A stretch of DNA of 12,094 bases, taken from assembly GCA_937905855.1 (NCBI GenBank), contig CALCWU010000118.1, positions 1 through 12,094 of the forward strand, in the 5' to 3' direction. This document shows, in pieces, positions 5,381 to 12,091 of this stretch; position 1 is the first letter of the stretch; each line of letters opens with the position of its first letter. The position numbers and the translations under genes were made by a program. The notes beneath the pieces are model-generated. The model saw nothing but the letters and a program-made list of their open reading frames with translations, searched no databases and had not been told where the DNA came from. This stretch comes from an uncultured Mollicutes bacterium. GTDB taxonomy: Bacteria; Bacillota_I; Bacilli_A; Acholeplasmatales; Anaeroplasmataceae.

Positions 5381-6628
5381 ATGAAGGAAGATAGATTTTT
5401 AGAATTTAAATCTGAAATAACAAACACTTTTTTAAAAACGGTAAGCGCATTTTCAAATATTGGAACCGGAATAATAAGATTTGGATATAATGATGATGGA
5501 ACTGTTTGTGGATTAAATGGTGATTTAAATGGTATTTGTCTAGATTTAGAAAATAAAATTAACGATTCTGTTTCACCACGACCTAATTTTAGGTTTGAAT
5601 GTAATTATAAAAATAATACAATTGATCTTATTGTCTATGAAGGCTTATATAAGCCATATATGTATAAATCAAAGGCTTATAAAAGAAACGACTCTTCGAC
5701 CGTTGAGATGGATTTATTAGAATTACATAGAGCTATTTTAGAAGGAAAAAATTTATCATATGAACAACTAGATTATGATGGCATTTTAAATTTTGAAACT
5801 TTTAAAGAAAAGCTAAAAGGAATAATTGGAATTTCTTTAAATGATGATATATTAAAAACATTTGGATTAATAAATGATAATGGTAAATATAATAATGCTG
5901 CATTAATAATTTCTGATAATAATAGCTTGGCTGGAGTTGATATTGTTAGATTTGGGGATAGTATTAATATAATGATGGATAGAAAAACAATATGTAATGC
6001 ATCTATATTTAAAATGTATGATGAAGCCTATGATATGTATAAAAAATATTATCAATATGAAATAATTGATGGTCCAAATAGAAGAATAGAAAATATTGTT
6101 CCTGAAAATGCATTTAGAGAGGCTCTTGCCAATGCATTAGTTCATAGAACATGGGACGATACACCTAACATTAGAATTTCAATGTTCAGTGATAAAATTG
6201 AGATAACATCTCCAGGTGGATTACTTCATAGTATAAGTAAGGAAGAATATTTGGATGGTCAGGTTTCAAAACTTAGAAATCCAATAATTGCTAATGTATT
6301 TTTTAGGTTAAAGTATATCGAAATGTTCGGTACGGGAATTCTTAGAATAAAACAATTATATCAAAATTCTACATTTAAGCCAGAATTTAAAATATATGAT
6401 AATAGTTTAACAATAATATTACCATCTTTAAATATTAAGCCGAATGTTACCGTTGATGAAGCTAAAATTATTGATTATTTAAAAAATGGTATGCAAGCGT
6501 CAAGTAATGATTTAGCTGTAGTAACTGGTTTTTCAAAGGATAAGGTTTTAAAATTGATTAAATCACTTCAAGCTAAAGGATACATTAAGGTGTTTGGAAT
6601 AGGAAAAGCCACCAGATATAGTATTTAG
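5381..6628 (+). CDS. AlbA_2 (Schlafen-type) / HATPase / winged-helix protein, COG2865-like
   Basis: Putative nucleic-acid-binding regulator with three parts. Residues 1-120 are an AlbA_2 (divergent Schlafen/AAA_4) domain: L-E-F-K at 7-10, A-F-S-N at 23-26, then G-x-I-x-F-G and a D-D-G-x-x-x-G loop. Residues about 240-345 are a GHKL-like ATP-binding module of the HATPase_c_4 type. It shows E247...N251-A...H255-R256 as the N-box, a SPGGL turn near 275, and F-G-T-G at 316-319. Residues about 355-415 form a winged helix (SSNDLAVVTGFSKDKVLKLI then a K-G-Y-I wing). Length 415 is normal for COG2865 proteins, which are called transcriptional regulators but remain uncharacterised. The gene appears monocistronic. 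ATA encodes nearly half of the Ile codons in the first two-thirds, against about a tenth in purA, so acquisition is possible. A role in stress or mobile-element response is only a guess. Confidence 0.87.
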   Translation: MKEDRFLEFKSEITNTFLKTVSAFSNIGTGIIRFGYNDDGTVCGLNGDLNGICLDLENKINDSVSPRPNFRFECNYKNNTIDLIVYEGLYKPYMYKSKAYKRNDSSTVEMDLLELHRAILEGKNLSYEQLDYDGILNFETFKEKLKGIIGISLNDDILKTFGLINDNGKYNNAALIISDNNSLAGVDIVRFGDSINIMMDRKTICNASIFKMYDEAYDMYKKYYQYEIIDGPNRRIENIVPENAFREALANALVHRTWDDTPNIRISMFSDKIEITSPGGLLHSISKEEYLDGQVSKLRNPIIANVFFRLKYIEMFGTGILRIKQLYQNSTFKPEFKIYDNSLTIILPSLNIKPNVTVDEAKIIDYLKNGMQASSNDLAVVTGFSKDKVLKLIKSLQAKGYIKVFGIGKATRYSI

Positions 6629-6661
6629 CACATAAAAAAGCAAAAAATGTGTTAATGAGTA

Positions 6662-6691
6662 TTGAAAAAATGTATATAAAAATGTTAAAAT
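6662..6691 (+). promoter_or_regulatory. Promoter of the lipoprotein gene
   Basis: TTGAAA (6662-6667) and TAAAAT (6686-6691) with an 18-bp spacer, followed by AAAGAGG (6700-6706) before ATG 6717. A CACAT/ATGTG inverted pair (6629-6651) lies just upstream. There is no strong terminator after the preceding gene, so some read-through is likely. Confidence 0.55.
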
Positions 6692-6716
6692 ATGATTGGA
6701 AAGAGGTTAAAAGAAT

Positions 6717-7118
6717 ATGAAGAGTATTAGAAGGATTATGTGCTGCTTGCTTTTGGGATTTTGTTTAATATTTATTTCATCTTGCAATAAAAAATTACAT
6801 TTGATTCCAGAACAAAATATTAGTTATGAAACAATGTATTTTGGAAATGTTATTCAAGATTCTAAGCAAGGAGTTTTCTTTAAATTTAAAAGCGATTATA
6901 CAGTTGAGGAAATTGAACTTAAAGGTATGCTATATGATAGGAATAATAAAGCTATATATGATTTTGAAACAAAATTTAAAATTGATCCTACAAAACAACC
7001 AGAGGTAGTTATAAGTGTTCCAGCTGATTTGATTGATTCAATAGCAAAAATGAGATATGATACTTTAAAAGCATATACATCTGAAAAAATATTAGATAGT
7101 ATTAAATCAGTAAAATAA
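6717..7118 (+). CDS. Small putative lipoprotein, 133 aa
   Basis: Predicted membrane-anchored lipoprotein. The N-terminus has K2, R5 and R6, a hydrophobic stretch at 7-20, and the lipobox F-I-S-S-C, so signal peptidase II should cleave before Cys23 and leave about 111 residues outside the membrane. The mature part begins N-K-K and contains a strand-rich region resembling small beta-sandwich lipoproteins (G-V-F-F-K-F then I-E-L-K-G-M-L-Y-D around residues 53-75). No known domain is recognised. AAAGAGG lies ten bases before the ATG, which is the only start preserving the signal peptide. It follows the AlbA_2 gene by 88 bases with its own promoter, so a functional link is uncertain. Stops are tandem (TAATAA). 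Confidence 0.8.
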   Translation: MKSIRRIMCCLLLGFCLIFISSCNKKLHLIPEQNISYETMYFGNVIQDSKQGVFFKFKSDYTVEEIELKGMLYDRNNKAIYDFETKFKIDPTKQPEVVISVPADLIDSIAKMRYDTLKAYTSEKILDSIKSVK

Positions 7119-7424
7119 TAAAGTTTTTATAGTTTTCTTGCCAATTAAACATTTCAACACTTCAAATAATGTGAATAGCTTAAAAGCGTTGATATTACTA
7201 TGCTTTTACATTTATTAAATATTAAAAAATGTTGTATGGAGTGAATTTGTTATAAATGAAAATTATTTAAGATTGCATATGGCAAATCTATTTCTGAATA
7301 AAAAACGCGAAAAAATATGCAGATAATCATTGATAATATTCATTAAAAGGTACATATGATGAGATATTAGCTTTTGCTTTGTTTATTCAAGATTATTAAA
7401 TTATTAATAAGAGCATTTGCTATA
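7119..7424. other. Intergenic stretch with possible gene remnant or small RNA
   Basis: No intact gene is seen. It contains an imperfect terminator-like stem (TAAAAGC 7181-7187 with GCTTTTA 7202-7208, not followed by Ts) and the second copy of a 19-bp repeat (7222-7240). Bases 7340-7399 read as a short protein-like frame (S-L-K-G-T-Y-D-E-I-L-A-F-A-L-F-I-Q-D-Y, stop) preceded by stops and without a start, so it may be a coding relic. The strong terminator at 7425 implies that something here, or read-through from the lipoprotein gene, is transcribed. Confidence 0.4.
7222..7240 (+). repeat. Dispersed 19-bp intergenic motif, copy 2
   Basis: TTAAAAAATGTTGTATGGA, one base different from the copy at 5005-5023, followed by partly similar sequence (GTGAA against ATAAA). 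It lies between the lipoprotein gene and the terminator at 7425. Confidence 0.5.
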
Positions 7425-7466
7425 AAGGTCACTTGATTTAATTAATAAGTGACTTTTTATTTTTTT
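7425..7466 (+). terminator. Rho-independent terminator
   Basis: A 10-bp stem, AAGGTCACTT (7425-7434) with AAGTGACTTT (7447-7456) including one G-T wobble, closes a 12-base loop. It is followed by a T-rich tract TTTTTATTTTTTT reaching 7466. The nearest upstream plus-strand gene ends more than 300 bases earlier. Confidence 0.85.
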
Positions 7467-7468
7467 AG

Positions 7469-7497
7469 TGGAAAAATAGGTCCATTTAATGTATAAT
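7469..7497 (+). promoter_or_regulatory. Promoter of the FAD oxidoreductase-purA operon
   Basis: A consensus TATAAT (7492-7497) with TGGAAA (7469-7474) 17 bp upstream as the best -35. It starts three bases after a terminator and about 28 bases before the first gene, leaving no room for a purine riboswitch. Confidence 0.6.
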
Positions 7498-7524
7498 ATG
7501 TAATGTGTTGAAGGATGTGGTTTT

Positions 7525-8943
7525 GTGACATATGATGTTATTATAGTAGGAGCTGGACCTGCTGGTATATTTTGTGCCTATGAATTGCACAATTTAAACC
7601 CTAATCAAAAAATTTTGTTAGTTGATAAGGGACAAAACATTTATAATCGTAAATGTCCAGTTTTAGAGCATAAAATAAGTAAATGCCCTATAAATAAGGA
7701 AGGACATAGCGGTTGCCATCCTGCTTGCTCTATTACTAATGGCTTTGGTGGAGCTGGTGCTTATTCCGATGGAAAATTTAATATTACATCTGAATTTGGT
7801 GGTTGGATGACGGATTATTTATCTGATGCAGAGGTTGAGGATTTAATTAATTATGTTGATAGCATTAATTTAAAATATGGTGCGCCAACTACTATTACTA
7901 ATCCTAATACAGATGCTGTAAGAGATATTGAACGTAGAGGCTATGCTGTAGGCTTAAAACTACTTAGAGCTAGAGTACGTCATCTTGGTACAGAAAGAAA
8001 TCTTGAAATTTTAAAGGCAATGTATGAGGATTTAAATAAATGGATTGAAATGCGTTATTTAACCGAGGTTACTGATGTTGTAGTTGAAAATGGTAAGGTT
8101 AAGGGCGTAGTTATAAATGGTGAGCTTTATGAGGCTCATGATGTTTTACTTGCTGTTGGTCGTGATGGTTCAACATGGCTTCAAGATATTTGTGAGAAGC
8201 ATGGAATTGGCTTAACTCATAATCAGGTTGATATTGGTGTTCGTGTTGAAACTAATGATGTTATAATGGAAGAGATAAATAAAAATTTATATGAAGGTAA
8301 ATTTATTTATCGTACAAGCGTTGGAACTGAGGTTAGAACCTTCTGTTCAAACCCTAGTGGACATGTTGTAGTTGAAAATCATAGTGGAACAATTTTGGCT
8401 AATGGCCATTCATATCAGGATCCTAAGCTTGGTACTAAGAATACAAATTTTGCTTTACTTGTTTCACATAAATTTTCTGAGCCATTTAATAAACCAAATG
8501 AGTATGCTCATGAGGTTTCACGCTTAGCTAATCAACTAAGCTGTGGATCAATTATTGTTCAAAGATATGGTGATATTTGTAAGGGTAGAAGAACTACTCA
8601 AAAAAGACTTGATGAAGGATTTGTTACTCCTTCATTAAAGGAAGCTGTTCCTGGTGATTTAGGACTTGTATTACCATATAATACAATGAAATCAATTATC
8701 GAAATGATTGAAGCCTTAGATCATGTAACACCAGGTATTGCTAATGAGCATACGTTGTTCTATGGTGTTGAAGCTAAATTCTATTCAGCAAGACCAGTTA
8801 CTGATAATACCTTTGAAACTAAAGTAAAGGGTTTATATGTTGCTGGTGATGGTGCTGGTATTACTAGAGGACTTGCTCAAGCAGGTGCCAATGGTGTTTA
8901 TGTTGCAAGAAATATGATTAGGAGAAATAAAGAAAATGAATAA
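7525..8943 (+). CDS. NAD(P)/FAD-dependent oxidoreductase, COG2509 family
   Basis: Cytosolic flavoprotein of the uncharacterised COG2509 dehydrogenase family. The N-terminal Rossmann FAD site is VIIVGAGPAG (5-14) with an acidic end at D34. A cysteine-rich segment follows (C44-P, C54-P-I, C64-H-P-A-C68) and leads into the family signature G-F-G-G-A-G-A-Y-S-D-G-K (73-84). The C-terminal FAD-closing motif is GLYVAGDGAGITRG (436-449), and R-G-L-A-Q-A-G-A-N-G follows. At 472 residues it appears complete. The start is GTG at 7525, with AAGGA nine bases upstream; no in-frame ATG lies nearby. Its last 8 bases overlap purA. The four cysteines could bind a metal or Fe-S centre or act in redox chemistry. 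Substrate is unknown. Confidence 0.9.
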   Translation: MTYDVIIVGAGPAGIFCAYELHNLNPNQKILLVDKGQNIYNRKCPVLEHKISKCPINKEGHSGCHPACSITNGFGGAGAYSDGKFNITSEFGGWMTDYLSDAEVEDLINYVDSINLKYGAPTTITNPNTDAVRDIERRGYAVGLKLLRARVRHLGTERNLEILKAMYEDLNKWIEMRYLTEVTDVVVENGKVKGVVINGELYEAHDVLLAVGRDGSTWLQDICEKHGIGLTHNQVDIGVRVETNDVIMEEINKNLYEGKFIYRTSVGTEVRTFCSNPSGHVVVENHSGTILANGHSYQDPKLGTKNTNFALLVSHKFSEPFNKPNEYAHEVSRLANQLSCGSIIVQRYGDICKGRRTTQKRLDEGFVTPSLKEAVPGDLGLVLPYNTMKSIIEMIEALDHVTPGIANEHTLFYGVEAKFYSARPVTDNTFETKVKGLYVAGDGAGITRGLAQAGANGVYVARNMIRRNKENE

Positions 8944-10219
8944 TGTTGTAGTTGTTGGTAGTCAATGGGGCGATGAAGGTAAAGGAAAAATAACAGATTT
9001 CCTTGCTTGTAGTGCTGATGTAGTTGTTCGTAGTCAGGGTGGAAATAACGCTGGTCATACAATTAGCTTTGGTGGTAAAAAATTTGCCCTTCAAAGTATT
9101 CCATCAGGAATTTTTAACCCTAATATTAAAAATGTTATGGCTAATGGAATGGTTATTAATCCTAAGGCTATGCTTGAAGAATTAAAGGGACTTGAGGAAA
9201 GAGGAATTACCAAATATCAAATTTTTATTTCTAATCGAGCTCATATTATTATGCCTTATCATATTTTACTTGATGGTGCATATGAAAGCTTAAAGAAGGA
9301 TAATAAGATTGGTACAACTAAAAAAGGAATTGGTCCTTGCTATGCTGATAAGGCTAATAGAATTGGTATAAGAGTTGCCGATTTTATTAATGAGGATTCA
9401 TTTAAAAAATGCCTTGAAAATACCTTACCTATTAAGAATAGAGAGCTTGAATCTTTAGGAATTGCTCCTCTAAATTTAATGGATATTTTTAATGAATATA
9501 AAGAATATGCTAAAAAGATTAAGCCTTATGTTTGTGATACATCTATTTTACTTGAGGAAGAAATAGAAAAGAATTCAAAAATTCTATTTGAGGGAGCTCA
9601 AGGATGTATGCTATGCCTTGATCATGGAACATATCCATATGTTACATCATCATCACCTACAGCTTCATCAGTTCCTCTAAATTGTGGAATTGCTCCATCA
9701 TATATTAATAAGGTTTTGGGTGTTGCTAAGGCTTATAATACTCGTGTTGGTGAAGGTCCATTCCCAACAGAAATTCATGATGAGCTTGGAAGTTATATTA
9801 GAGAGCGTGGTCATGAATATGGAACAGTTACTAAGCGTCCTCGTCGTGTAGGTTGGTTTGATAGTGTTGTTTTAAATCATACTAGAAGAGTTTCTGGAAT
9901 TAATTATTTAGCCATTATGCTATTTGATGTTTTATCTGGCTTAGATAAGGTTAAGATTTGTCGTGCTTATGAGTTAGATGGAAAAGAAATTAATTATATT
10001 CCTGCAAGTTTAGATGAATATGCTAGATGCAAGCCAATTTATATTGAGCTTGATGGCTGGAAGGAAGATATTACTAATGTTCATTCCTATGATGAATTAC
10101 CACAAAATGCTAAAAACTATTTAAAGAAAATAGAAGAGCTAACTAAAACTAAGATTGCAATGATTTCTGTTGGACCAGACCGTATGCAAACTATGGTTTT
10201 ACATGATATGTTTGAATAA
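8936..10219 (+). CDS. purA: Adenylosuccinate synthetase
   Basis: Catalyses IMP + aspartate + GTP to adenylosuccinate, the committed step to AMP. The G-D-E-G-K-G-K loop at 12-18 contains the catalytic Asp13, and His41 lies in N-N-A-G-H-T. IMP-binding G-T-T-K-K-G-I-G-P is at 126-134 and E-G-A-Q-G at 219-223. D-H-G-T-Y-P-Y-V-T-S follows (229-238), with the T-R-V-G-E-G-P-F-P-T-E motif and R303/R304 in the guanine/aspartate region. Length 427 is standard. The aspartate loop reads G-T-V-T-K-R (296-301) rather than the common G-T-T-T-G-R, and the segment after T-S-S lacks the usual T-T-A-G-G, so this is a divergent subtype. ATG 8936 has AGGAG upstream and overlaps the FAD gene by 8 bases. Its TAA shares one base with the next ATG. 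No other purine gene is present. Confidence 0.97.
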   Translation: MNNVVVVGSQWGDEGKGKITDFLACSADVVVRSQGGNNAGHTISFGGKKFALQSIPSGIFNPNIKNVMANGMVINPKAMLEELKGLEERGITKYQIFISNRAHIIMPYHILLDGAYESLKKDNKIGTTKKGIGPCYADKANRIGIRVADFINEDSFKKCLENTLPIKNRELESLGIAPLNLMDIFNEYKEYAKKIKPYVCDTSILLEEEIEKNSKILFEGAQGCMLCLDHGTYPYVTSSSPTASSVPLNCGIAPSYINKVLGVAKAYNTRVGEGPFPTEIHDELGSYIRERGHEYGTVTKRPRRVGWFDSVVLNHTRRVSGINYLAIMLFDVLSGLDKVKICRAYELDGKEINYIPASLDEYARCKPIYIELDGWKEDITNVHSYDELPQNAKNYLKKIEELTKTKIAMISVGPDRMQTMVLHDMFE

Positions 10220-10659
10220 TGAAAGAAAAATTATTAATCAGCAGCTGCTTATGTGGTAGCTGCTGTAAATATAATGGTGGAAGTAATTTGCTTAAGGAAT
10301 TTCCTATCCTTAAAGAAAAATATGAGCTTATCTTAGTATGTCCTGAGGTTCTTGGTGGACTATCAATTCCTAGAAATCCAAGTGAGATAAAAGGCAATAG
10401 AGTCTATAATAATTTAGGTGAAGATGTTAGTGATGCCTTTAATTTAGGGGCAAAAAAGACTTTAGCTATAGCATTAGAAAATGGCGTAACGAAGGCTATT
10501 TTGAAGGAATCAAGTCCATCATGTGGTGTTAATAATATTTATGATGGAAGCTTTAGTGGTAAAAAAATAAGTGGTAGTGGTATTACAACTAGATTATTAG
10601 TGGATAATAATATTAAGGTTTATTCATCACTTGATGTTAAGAAGATTATGGAGGATTAG
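10219..10659 (+). CDS. DUF523 / TudS-like [4Fe-4S] protein
   Basis: Member of DUF523, the family of the 2-thiouracil desulfidase TudS, whose characterised member holds a [4Fe-4S] cluster on three cysteines. The matching cysteines are here: C10 in S-S-C-L-C-G, C41 in V-C-P-E-V-L-G-G-L, and C102 in E-S-S-P-S-C-G. The Y-x-G-G after the first motif and I-P-R near 50-52 are also typical. C12, C15 and C16 make the N-terminus unusually cysteine-rich. Length (146 aa) is normal. The start codon overlaps the purA stop (TAATG) and no clear ribosome site is seen, so translation is probably coupled. Desulfuration of a thiolated base would fit a nucleotide-salvage setting beside purA, but many DUF523 proteins have no proven activity. 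Confidence 0.9.
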   Translation: MKEKLLISSCLCGSCCKYNGGSNLLKEFPILKEKYELILVCPEVLGGLSIPRNPSEIKGNRVYNNLGEDVSDAFNLGAKKTLAIALENGVTKAILKESSPSCGVNNIYDGSFSGKKISGSGITTRLLVDNNIKVYSSLDVKKIMED

Positions 10660-10661
10660 GA

Positions 10662-11462
10662 ATGTCGATAATTTATTGTATATTTTTATATATCCTAGCA
10701 ATTAGAATTTTTGTAAGAGATACTACAAGAAAAAATTGCTTTATCGCGATAAGCATTGTAACAGCATTGATGCTGTTATCAGATATCTCTACAATTATTT
10801 CTGCAGGTATTTTAACCTATTTGAAGTATCAAGGATGGCAAATAATTTTAGCTTATGTACTTGGTATTTTATGGATCTTTAATGGTAGCATTTCCTTAAG
10901 AAAGATGAAATTTAAGCACAATTTCAAACAAAAGGAGTCTTCAATTAAAACCGCTAATGGTCGAAAAATAACCTATGCAATATTAACAGCTTTAATGCTT
11001 ATAATTGGTAGTGTTTGTTTAGCCTTATATCTAAATAAGAAAATACTAGTTATTATTTCTTTTATTGCTCCCTATACGATTGCTGTTTTATTAATTGTTT
11101 TATTAATAATGACAATGCTTTCTTTAAATGAAGAATTTGTTTTAGTTACAGAAATTGGTAACACTAAGCATGTTTATAGAAAAAAGATTGAAACTGGTAA
11201 GTTAAATTATAAGGACATTGTTGGTGATTTATCTAAAAATTATTTCATCTATGATGTTGCTGTTGTTCATGTAAATGGGGATATTAAAAGAACAGAATAT
11301 GTTTATATTTTAAGGCTTGAGGAATTAAAGGAAAATCCTTTTAGTGAATTAGGATTAGCTTTAGATGATTCAATAAGCCCTGATTTATACATTAGCTTAT
11401 ATGATAACAAAAGAAAAAAAGCTAAGATTAAGATTATAAATAATAACGCTCAATTGAATTAA
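10662..11462 (+). CDS. Five-helix membrane protein of unknown function
   Basis: Integral membrane protein, 266 residues. Predicted helices lie at about 2-18, 27-51, 60-79, 103-124 and 128-153, with a basic loop (80-102: K/R-rich) between helices 3 and 4, which should be cytoplasmic. Residues 156-266 form a soluble, strand-rich tail (F-V-L-V-T-E-I-G ... Y-D-V-A-V-V-H-V-N-G-D ... Y-V-Y-I-L-R-L-E). By the positive-inside rule this tail is probably outside the cytoplasm if all five helices are real, though the first is short. No family is recognised. GGAGG (10650-10654) sits seven bases before the ATG, two bases after the DUF523 stop. It is the last gene of the operon, before a strong terminator. 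Confidence 0.8.
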   Translation: MSIIYCIFLYILAIRIFVRDTTRKNCFIAISIVTALMLLSDISTIISAGILTYLKYQGWQIILAYVLGILWIFNGSISLRKMKFKHNFKQKESSIKTANGRKITYAILTALMLIIGSVCLALYLNKKILVIISFIAPYTIAVLLIVLLIMTMLSLNEEFVLVTEIGNTKHVYRKKIETGKLNYKDIVGDLSKNYFIYDVAVVHVNGDIKRTEYVYILRLEELKENPFSELGLALDDSISPDLYISLYDNKRKKAKIKIINNNAQLN

Positions 11463-11463
11463 T

Positions 11464-11491
11464 GACGTAGCTTGTAGCCGCGTCTTTTTTT
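11464..11491 (+). terminator. Rho-independent terminator of the purA operon
   Basis: GACG (11464-11467) pairs with CGTC (11481-11484). A G-T wobble, one A-C mismatch and an inner GCT/AGC helix close a three-base loop. A T7 run (11485-11491) follows. It begins one base after the membrane-protein stop codon. Confidence 0.88.
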
Positions 11492-11494
11492 CTA

Positions 11495-11523
11495 TTGTAG
11501 TTTTATTATTTTTATAGTAAAAT
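11495..11523 (+). promoter_or_regulatory. Possible promoter of the zinc-ribbon gene
   Basis: TTGTAG (11495-11500) and TAAAAT (11518-11523) with a 17-bp spacer, right after a terminator. The predicted transcript start lies only a few bases before AAGGAG (11532-11537), so the leader would be very short. Confidence 0.45.
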
Positions 11524-11546
11524 TATTGTGTAAGGAGCTGGTTTTA

Positions 11547-12023
11547 ATGAACGAAAAATATTTAAAAACAAATGAAAAGACAATTAAGAAAATTAGAATT
11601 GTTGGCTTTGTATTAGCTATTATTGGTCTTGCATGTTTAATTGTTGGTACGGCTAATTTTTTTATGGGTAATACGGATTTATTCTTTTTGAATTTTATAG
11701 GTACACCTTTGTTTGCTGTAGGATTAGCGCTATTACTTTTTAGCTATATGCGTAAAATTTCTGAACTTGCAGTTTCTCAAACAGCACCAGTTACAAAAGA
11801 TGTTACTAATTATATGCTTGATGGCACAAGAGATGAGGTTGTTAAAACAATTAAGGCTGCAAGTGATAAAAAAATCATTTGTCCTAATTGTCATAGTGAA
11901 AATGATATTAATGCTAGATTTTGTTCAAACTGTGGTAAGCCATTAGTAAAGAAATGCCCTCATTGTGATGAACTAAATGATTCAGATGCAAAATATTGTA
12001 AAAAATGTGGTAGGGAATTATAA
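11547..12023 (+). CDS. Membrane protein with two C-terminal zinc ribbons
   Basis: A 158-residue protein with two membrane helices (about 17-39 and 46-67) joined by a short loop, and a cytoplasmic tail ending in a double zinc ribbon. Four CxxC knuckles are visible: C112/C115 with C126/C129, and C137/C140 with C151/C154. This fits the DZR/zinc-ribbon fold and two Zn(II) ions. Such modules usually mediate protein or nucleic-acid contacts; the specific role here is unknown. The frame is also open to an upstream TTG at 11526, but that start would put AAGGAG (11532-11537) inside the gene. The ATG at 11547 is nine bases after that site and gives a sensible N-terminus, so it is preferred. The gene is flanked by terminators on both sides and is likely monocistronic. 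Confidence 0.86.
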   Translation: MNEKYLKTNEKTIKKIRIVGFVLAIIGLACLIVGTANFFMGNTDLFFLNFIGTPLFAVGLALLLFSYMRKISELAVSQTAPVTKDVTNYMLDGTRDEVVKTIKAASDKKIICPNCHSENDINARFCSNCGKPLVKKCPHCDELNDSDAKYCKKCGREL

Positions 12024-12031
12024 AAATATAG

Positions 12032-12065
12032 AAGGAACATTAGATTAAAAACTAATGCTCCTTTT
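12032..12065 (+). terminator. Rho-independent terminator after the zinc-ribbon gene
   Basis: AAGGA-A-CATTAG (12032-12043) pairs with CTAATG-C-TCCTT (12052-12063), with one A-C mismatch and an 8-base loop, ending in a short T4 run (12062-12065). The T run is modest, so efficiency is uncertain. Confidence 0.72.
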
Positions 12066-12066
12066 A

Positions 12067-12091
12067 TTATGTTAGGCGAAGCCTCACATAA
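12067..12091. repeat. Long palindromic hairpin at the window edge
   Basis: TTATGT (12067-12072) pairs with ACATAA (12086-12091), one T-C mismatch follows, then AGGC/GCCT closes a GAA triloop (12078-12080). No T run follows within the window on either strand, so it does not look like a normal terminator. No second copy is present in the window. Confidence 0.6.

Noticed and set aside
6826..7008. Second open frame inside the lipoprotein gene
   Set aside because: The other frame has a full signal peptide, lipobox and ribosome site; this one is a Leu/Ile/Lys-rich shadow.
7181..7208. Terminator after the lipoprotein gene
   Set aside because: The 7-bp AT-rich stem has a 14-base loop and no following T run, so it is too weak to call.
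7467..7524. Purine riboswitch ahead of the purA operon
   Set aside because: The promoter leaves only about 20 bases of leader, too little for an aptamer.
10191..10397. Minus-strand open frame across the purA-DUF523 junction
   Set aside because: It is antisense to two clear genes and has no recognisable protein features.
11526..11546. TTG start giving a 165-aa zinc-ribbon protein
   Set aside because: The ribosome site AAGGAG would fall inside the gene; the ATG at 11547 is correctly spaced from it.
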